Origin: Streptomyces sp. Ru71
Lineage (GTDB): Bacteria > Actinomycetota > Actinomycetes > Streptomycetales > Streptomycetaceae
Assembly (NCBI RefSeq): GCF_002920535.1
Contig: NZ_PQSS01000042.1
Location: 1 to 64,000, forward strand
Length of the DNA stretch: 64,000 nucleotides
Direction: 5' to 3'
Shown here: one piece after another, positions 59,212 to 64,000 of the stretch
How positions within the stretch are numbered: the stretch's first letter is position 1
How the letters are laid out: every line of letters starts with the position of its first letter
The notes under the pieces: model-generated
The model's database searches: none
Told to the model about the DNA's origin: nothing
The model's input: the letters and a program-made list of their open reading frames with translations, nothing else
Made by a program: the position numbers and the translations under genes

Positions 59212-60591
59212 ATGGTGAAGGAACGTGCGCGCATTCTCGTTGTCGGCGGCGGCTACGTCGGGATGTACACGGCCCTGCGCCTGCAGAAGCAGCTGAGACC
59301 GGAACTGCGGCGGGGCCAGGTCGAGATCACGATCGTCACGCCCGACCCCTATATGACCTACCAGCCGTTCCTGCCCGAGGCCGCCGCCGGCGCGATCTCC
59401 CCGCGCCACGTCGTCGTACCGCTGCGCCGCTTCCTGCCCGACTGCCGGATCGTCATCGGCGAGGCCACCGCCGTCGACCACGCCGCGCGCACCGCCACGG
59501 TCGCCACCCTCGCCACGGAGGACAAGGGCACGCCCCCGGAGCATCTGGAGTACGACGAACTCGTCCTCGCCCCCGGCTCCGTCTCGCGCACCCTGCCCGT
59601 GCCCGGTCTCGCCGAGCACGGCATCGGCTTCAAGACCGTCGAGGAGGCCATCGGCCTGCGCAACCACGTCATCGAGCAGATGGACATCGCCTCCTCCACC
59701 CGCGACCCGGCGATCCGCGACGCCGCCCTCACCTTCGTCTTCGTCGGCGGCGGCTTCGCCGGCGTGGAGGCGCTCGGCGAGCTGGAGGACATGGCCCGCT
59801 ACGCCGCCCGCTACTACCACAACGTCCGCCCCGAGGACATGAAGTGGATCCTGGTCGAGGCATCCGACCGGATCCTGCCCGAGGTCGGCGCCGAGATGGG
59901 CCGCTACGCCGTCACCGAGCTGCGCCGCCGCAACATCGACGTCCGCCTGCAGACCCGCCTGGAGTCCTGCGTGGACCGCGTCGCCCACCTCAGCGACGGC
60001 GCCCGCTTCCCCACCCGTACGGTCGTGTGGACGGCCGGCGTCAAACCCCACCCGGTGCTCGCCGCCACCGACCTGCCGCTGACCGCGCGCGGCCGGCTCA
60101 AGTGCACCGCCGAGCTGACCGTCGACGGCGTCACCAACGCGTGGAGCGCCGGAGACGCCGCCGCCGTCCCCGACGTCACCGCCGACGAACCCGGCGCCGA
60201 GACCGCGCCCAACGCCCAGCACGCCGTGCGCCAGGCCCGGGTCCTCGCCGACAACATCGTCCGCTCCCTGCGCGGCGAACCCCTCCAGACGTACGAGCAC
60301 AAATACGTCGGCTCGGTCGCCTCGCTCGGGTTCCACCAGGGCGTCGCCCACGTCTACGGACGCAAGCTCAAGGGCTACCCTGCCTGGTTCATGCACCGCG
60401 CCTACCACCTCAGCCGCGTGCCCACCTTCAACCGCAAGGCGCGGGTGCTCGCCGAATGGACGCTGTCGGGACTGTTCAAACGGGAGATCGTCTCCCTCGG
60501 ATCGCTCGAACATCCCCGCGCGGAGTTCGAACTGGCCGCCGGTGGAAAGCCTTCCGACAATCCCAAGAACGACCCGAAGGGGTCCAACTAG
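59212..60591 (+). CDS. ndh: Type II NADH dehydrogenase (NDH-2)
   Basis: NDH-2 passes electrons from NADH to menaquinone through FAD without pumping protons, on the inner face of the membrane. The 459-residue product has the FAD motif ILVVGGGYVGMYTAL near residue 8 and the second nucleotide motif TFVFVGGGFAGVEALGELED near 180. VVWTAGVKPHPV is near residue 278. The conserved FAD-binding segment NAWSAGDAAAVPD is near 312, followed by AQHAVRQARVLADN. The C-terminal segment (FMHRAYHLSRVPTFNRKARVLAEW) is amphipathic and probably binds the membrane. The ATG at 59212 gives the usual short lead. A GTG at 59179 is possible but overlaps a DnaA-like box. It is divergent from atrA. Confidence 0.92.
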   Translation: MVKERARILVVGGGYVGMYTALRLQKQLRPELRRGQVEITIVTPDPYMTYQPFLPEAAAGAISPRHVVVPLRRFLPDCRIVIGEATAVDHAARTATVATLATEDKGTPPEHLEYDELVLAPGSVSRTLPVPGLAEHGIGFKTVEEAIGLRNHVIEQMDIASSTRDPAIRDAALTFVFVGGGFAGVEALGELEDMARYAARYYHNVRPEDMKWILVEASDRILPEVGAEMGRYAVTELRRRNIDVRLQTRLESCVDRVAHLSDGARFPTRTVVWTAGVKPHPVLAATDLPLTARGRLKCTAELTVDGVTNAWSAGDAAAVPDVTADEPGAETAPNAQHAVRQARVLADNIVRSLRGEPLQTYEHKYVGSVASLGFHQGVAHVYGRKLKGYPAWFMHRAYHLSRVPTFNRKARVLAEWTLSGLFKREIVSLGSLEHPRAEFELAAGGKPSDNPKNDPKGSN

Positions 60592-60833
60592 CCGGACCCA
60601 GGAACTCCATCGGCCACCGAGGCGTCTGACGGATGTCGGTCCGGACGGCCACCCTGCAAGACTGATCACCGAGCCCGGCCGGGCCGCCACCCGTCCGCGA
60701 ACTCAATGCGAGGCTGTCCCCAAGTGCTGCATGTCCCGGGTGCTGCAACAATGTGCGGCCACCGCCGCCCGGCCCCCGGAGCCCAGGCCGGGCCCCGGAG
60801 CCGGCCGACGACGACTACACGAGGCAAGGATTC

Positions 60834-62480
60834 GTGAACTTCACGCGCTGGAGCGCCCGGCTCCCCGGAACGCAGCGCCGCGCCGCCGCGCGGACCGACG
60901 CCACGACCACCACGGACCGGCGCGGCGACGGCTCGGTCCCCGCCGCCCGCGCCGAGCAGCCCGCCGACGGGACGACGGCCGTCCCCGCCGTCGACGACCT
61001 GTCCGTGCGCGCCGTCCTCGACCGGGTGCCCGCCCTGGTCGCCCTCGTCCACGGCCCCGACCACCGCCTCGCCCACGTCAACGACGCCTACACCGCCGCC
61101 TTCGGCCCCCGCCCCGCCGGCACCCCCGCCGCCGACGCGCTGCCCGAGCTGAAGGAACTCGGCCTGCTCCCGCTCCTCGACCAGGTCCTGCGCAGCGGCC
61201 GGCCCCGCACCCTGAAGTCCCGCAAGGCCCCCGACGGCCGCTCCTACACCTTCACCTGCACCCCGGTCACCGAAGGCGACGCCTGCGGCCCCGGGGTCCT
61301 CGTCTTCGCCACCGACGTCACCGACCACGCCGAGGCCGCCGCACGCCTGCGCGCCAGCGAACGCCGCCAGCGCGAAACCGCCGTCACCCTCCAGCGCTCC
61401 CTCCTCCCGCAGGAGCTGGAGGAACCCGACGACCTGCGCATCGCCGCCACCTACCACCCCGGCGGCACCGAGGCCGCCGTCGGCGGCGACTGGTACGACG
61501 TGATCACCCTCGGCGGCGGCCGCACCGCCCTCGTCATCGGCGACGTCATGGGCCGCGGGGTGCGCGCGGCGGCCGTCATGGGCCAGCTGCGCACCGCCGT
61601 GCGCGCCTATGCCCGCCTCGACCTGCCCCCGCACGAGGTGCTCCAGCTCCTCGACGGCCTCGCCATGGAGATCGACGCCAACCAGATCGCCACCTGCGTG
61701 TACGCCGTCCACGACCCCAACGAGGGCCGGTTGATGTACGCCTCCGCCGGCCATCTGCCGATCCTCGTCCGCGACGAGAGCGGCACCGTGCAGCGCGCCG
61801 ACGAACCCACCGGCCCGCCGCTCGGCACCGGCGGCTGGATGCACGCCTCCGGCTCCATCCCGCTCGGCCCCGGCTCCACCGCCGTCCTCTACACCGACGG
61901 CCTGGTCGAACGCCGCGACGAGGACCTCGACGAGGGCATCGCCGCCCTGGAGCGCGCCCTGGCCGGCGCCACCGGCACCCCCCAGGTCGTCTGCGACCGC
62001 CTGGTGCGCTCGGCCGGCGTCACCGCCGACCACGCCGACGACGTCGCCGTCCTGGTTCTCCAGCACCCCGTCCGCACCGGCCCCGAGAGCGAGAAGTTCC
62101 GCAACGCCGCCCTGGAACTCCTCGGCGGCGTCGAAGCGGCCCCCCGCGCGCGTGCCTTCGCCTCCGGCGTCCTCACCAGCTGGCGCTTCCCGGTCGAGCT
62201 GCACGACCTCGGCGTCCTGGCCGCCAGCGAACTCGTCGCCAACTCCCTCCAGCACGGCACCCCGCCGATGCGGCTGCGGCTGCGCCGCACCGACCGCCGG
62301 CTGATCATCGAGGTCACCGACGGCGACGACCACCTGCCCCGGCGCCGCCGCGCCGAACCGGCCGACGAGTCGGGCCGGGGCATCGCCATCGTCGCGACCA
62401 TCGCCTCCAACTGGGGGTGCAGACGCACCCCCGGCGGAGGCAAGGCGGTGTGGTGCGAGTTCGCCCTGCCCAAGGGCTAG
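60834..62480 (+). CDS. PAS - SpoIIE phosphatase - HATPase multi-domain regulator
   Basis: This 548-residue soluble protein has three regulatory parts. The first is a PAS-like domain (residues about 55-165: VRAVLDRVPALVALVHGPDHRLAHVNDAY). The second is a PP2C/SpoIIE phosphatase (about 190-420) with metal motifs GGDWYDVITLGGG, VIGDVMGRGVRAAAVMG, YASAGHLPILVRD, LYTDGLVERRDED and ADHADDVAVLVLQ. The third is an RsbW-like HATPase domain (about 440-548: HDLGVLAASELVANSLQHG, SGRGIAIVATIASNWG). Such proteins join phosphatase and anti-sigma kinase activities in partner-switching systems. No antagonist gene is adjacent. The GTG at 60834 with a nearby aagga site is preferred over a start about 80 bp upstream. 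Confidence 0.87.
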   Translation: MNFTRWSARLPGTQRRAAARTDATTTTDRRGDGSVPAARAEQPADGTTAVPAVDDLSVRAVLDRVPALVALVHGPDHRLAHVNDAYTAAFGPRPAGTPAADALPELKELGLLPLLDQVLRSGRPRTLKSRKAPDGRSYTFTCTPVTEGDACGPGVLVFATDVTDHAEAAARLRASERRQRETAVTLQRSLLPQELEEPDDLRIAATYHPGGTEAAVGGDWYDVITLGGGRTALVIGDVMGRGVRAAAVMGQLRTAVRAYARLDLPPHEVLQLLDGLAMEIDANQIATCVYAVHDPNEGRLMYASAGHLPILVRDESGTVQRADEPTGPPLGTGGWMHASGSIPLGPGSTAVLYTDGLVERRDEDLDEGIAALERALAGATGTPQVVCDRLVRSAGVTADHADDVAVLVLQHPVRTGPESEKFRNAALELLGGVEAAPRARAFASGVLTSWRFPVELHDLGVLAASELVANSLQHGTPPMRLRLRRTDRRLIIEVTDGDDHLPRRRRAEPADESGRGIAIVATIASNWGCRRTPGGGKAVWCEFALPKG

Positions 62481-62502
62481 GCCGCGGGAGCGGTTGTCCC
62501 GG

Positions 62503-63786
62503 TCAGGCTTCCGCGGGTATCGCGTCCGCGGCCGCCCCACCGCGCTGCACCACCCGGCTGCGGGCCCGCCACGGCTGGTCCTGCACGTCGGTCAGCCGGC
62601 GCCCCAGCCGTATCGCCAGCACACTGATCGCCAGCGAGAACAGCAGGAAGGTCACGATGTACGGCGCGTGCAGCGCGGCCCCCATGGGCCCGCCCACCGC
62701 CGGACCGACGGCCAGCGCCAGCTGCTTGACCAGGGCGAACGCGGAGTTGTACTGCCCGGCCAGCCCGCTCGGCGCCAGATCGGCGACCAGCGGCGCCACC
62801 GTCGGCGACAGCATCGCCTCACCCAGCCCGAACAGCGCGTAGGTGGAGACGAAGGCGGCCGTCGCCATCTCCTGGCTGCCGTGTCCCAGCCCCGCGTACC
62901 CGGCCGCGAGCCACGCCACGGCCCAGATCAGCCCCACGGCCGCGATCACCCGCGAGCGCCTGCGCCGCTCGACGAACTTCAGCACCGCGAACTGCGCCAC
63001 CACGATCATCGCGGTGTTCGCCGCCAGCGCCGTCCCCAGCGCGGACGTCGATATCCCGGCCGCCTCGACGCCGTAGGCGCTCAGCCCCGACTCGAACTGC
63101 CCGTAGCAGGCGAAGAACAGCACGAAGCCCAGGACGCACAGCTGCACCATCGCCCGGTTGCCCAGCAGCTGCTTCCAGCTGCCCCTCGCCGAAGCCGGCG
63201 CGTCCTCGATCTTCGGCGCATGCGGAACCCGCACCGTCGCCATCACCACGACCAGCAGCAGGAACACCGCGGCCTCGATCGCGAACAGCAGCGTGAACGA
63301 CGACACGTGCGAGGTGTCCACCAGGTGCCCGCCGATGAGCCCGCCGATGCCGAGACCCAGATTCTGCAGGAAGAACTGCATCGCGAACGCCCGCGACCGG
63401 GTCTCCGTCGTCGAGCAGTCAACGATCATCGTCGCCAGCGCCGGCTGCATCACGGCCTGCCCGGCGCCCAGCGCGGCAGCCGACACCAGTACGGCCGCGG
63501 AGGTGCTCGCCAGCCCCAGGCTCAGCGCGCCCAGCGCGGCGGTGACCAGGGCGGCGAGCAGAACCGGCAGCGGGCCGCGCCGCACGATCGCCCTACCGGC
63601 GAACGGCAGCACTATCAGCGCGGCCACGGCGAACACGGCGAGGACCATCCCCGCCGTCACAGCACCAAGGCCCCGCACCTGCGCCACATAGACGTACAGG
63701 TAGGGGACCGTGAAGCCGAGCCCGAACGCGCTGAGTGCGTTGCCCACATGGATCCGGCGCATCGCTGCGCCCTTCTCCCTGGTCAC
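62503..63786 (-). CDS. MFS multidrug transporter
   Basis: This 427-residue transporter has about 12 hydrophobic segments in two halves. The first helix is VGNALSAFGLGFTVPYLYVYVAQ. The loop LPFAGRAIVRRGPLPVLLAA corresponds to motif A. A central cytosolic loop (RVPHAPKIEDAPASARGSWKQLLG) separates the halves. The GTG at 63786 with a gagagg site 5 bp upstream is preferred over the ATG at 63801. It is divergent from a MarR gene with direct repeats between them. From memory, the S. coelicolor counterparts (SCO4121/SCO4122) are a multidrug efflux pump and its MarR regulator. Confidence 0.9.
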   Translation of the reverse strand: MTREKGAAMRRIHVGNALSAFGLGFTVPYLYVYVAQVRGLGAVTAGMVLAVFAVAALIVLPFAGRAIVRRGPLPVLLAALVTAALGALSLGLASTSAAVLVSAAALGAGQAVMQPALATMIVDCSTTETRSRAFAMQFFLQNLGLGIGGLIGGHLVDTSHVSSFTLLFAIEAAVFLLLVVVMATVRVPHAPKIEDAPASARGSWKQLLGNRAMVQLCVLGFVLFFACYGQFESGLSAYGVEAAGISTSALGTALAANTAMIVVAQFAVLKFVERRRRSRVIAAVGLIWAVAWLAAGYAGLGHGSQEMATAAFVSTYALFGLGEAMLSPTVAPLVADLAPSGLAGQYNSAFALVKQLALAVGPAVGGPMGAALHAPYIVTFLLFSLAISVLAIRLGRRLTDVQDQPWRARSRVVQRGGAAADAIPAEA

Positions 63787-63816
63787 GTTCACCTCTCTCA
63801 CTAGTTAGACGTGAAG

Positions 63817-63843
63817 ACTTCGAAACTAAACTTCGAAGCTAAA
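63817..63843. promoter_or_regulatory. Direct-repeat candidate MarR operator
   Basis: The 14-mers acttcgaaactaaa and acttcgaagctaaa follow each other with a 13-bp period (63817-63830, 63830-63843) in the 110-bp spacer between the divergent MFS and MarR genes. ttcgaa is itself palindromic, so each unit can be a dimer site. Confidence 0.6.
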
Positions 63844-63896
63844 GACTACACAGTGAAGGACTTCAAGGCAAAGGGTGAGCATGCGATACTCCCCCC

Positions 63897-64000
63897 ATGG
63901 GTGACACCCCCGGCAGCCTCGGCGCCGAGCCGACCATCGAAGAGCAGATCGCCGCCTACCAGCGCGAGTTCCAGGACCTCGACCCCCAGGTCGAGAAGAT
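63897..64000 (+). CDS. MarR family regulator, N-terminal fragment (cut by window end)
   Basis: Only the first 34 codons are present, beginning GDTPGSLGAEPTIEEQIAAY and continuing REFQDLDPQVEK. The opening helix resembles the N-terminus of MarR dimers. The ATG at 63897 is the first in frame. The call rests on the divergent MFS gene, the operator-like repeats and my memory of the S. coelicolor neighbour (SCO4122). Confidence 0.6.
   Translation, partial: MGDTPGSLGAEPTIEEQIAAYQREFQDLDPQVEK

Overview
The window is a GC-rich actinobacterial chromosome segment, almost certainly from a Streptomyces. Evidence includes GTG starts, strong G/C third-position bias, bldC, an Lsr2 paralogue, AtrA, SARP/AfsR-type and ECF-fusion regulators, mycothiol-dependent enzymes, and a gene order that, as I recall it, matches Streptomyces coelicolor from about SCO4067 to SCO4122. 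No prophage, insertion sequence, integrase or CRISPR array was seen. It looks like core chromosome with lineage-specific additions.

Layout. 1-7 kb: the end of dnaX, purD, a frameshifted membrane protein, a dimethylformamidase-like protein and purC. 7-11 kb: an ABC exporter with its two-component system, bracketed by two identical tRNA-Gly(GCC) genes, plus a structurally unusual tRNA-Gly(TCC). 11-21 kb: an Lsr2 paralogue, purSQL, a TetR/MFS pair, a mycothiol-type enzyme, a META lipoprotein, purF and purM. With purD and purC, seven genes of IMP synthesis lie here in four separate blocks. 21-26 kb: a DUF3073 protein, valine dehydrogenase, a conserved hypothetical, and bldC with a structured leader and a strong terminator. 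26-31 kb: the helicase hrpA between two identical tRNA-Asp genes, then a Glu-Asp-Phe tRNA cluster. 30-37 kb: a membrane metallophosphoesterase, a small zincin, a lipoprotein, a DEAD-box helicase and an amino acid permease.

37-40 kb: tRNA-Lys, then a compact module of a RibD-like enzyme with reversed domain order, a divergent MarR regulator and a stand-alone GTP cyclohydrolase II, linked by matching palindromes, then the initiator tRNA. 40-46 kb: a SpoIIE-type phosphatase, a c-di-AMP (ydaO) riboswitch in front of an M23 cell-wall peptidase, an aldo/keto reductase, a PrsW protease and trmB. 46-58 kb: L-2-hydroxyglutarate oxidase, an NsdA-like regulator, an orphan asparagine-synthetase-like protein, an AfsR-like STAND regulator, and an ECF sigma factor fused to a zinc finger, a membrane segment and a carbohydrate-binding domain. 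58-64 kb: atrA divergent from an NDH-2, a PAS-phosphatase-ATPase protein, and an MFS pump divergent from a MarR regulator cut by the window edge.

The strongest leads are: (1) the tRNA-Gly(TCC), which lacks both partners of the conserved G18-U55 contact, as non-proteinogenic staphylococcal tRNA-Gly does; (2) the MarR-controlled RibD-like/GTP cyclohydrolase II module; (3) the asparagine-synthetase-like, AfsR-like and ECF-fusion gene group; (4) the small ORF and hairpin in the bldC leader.
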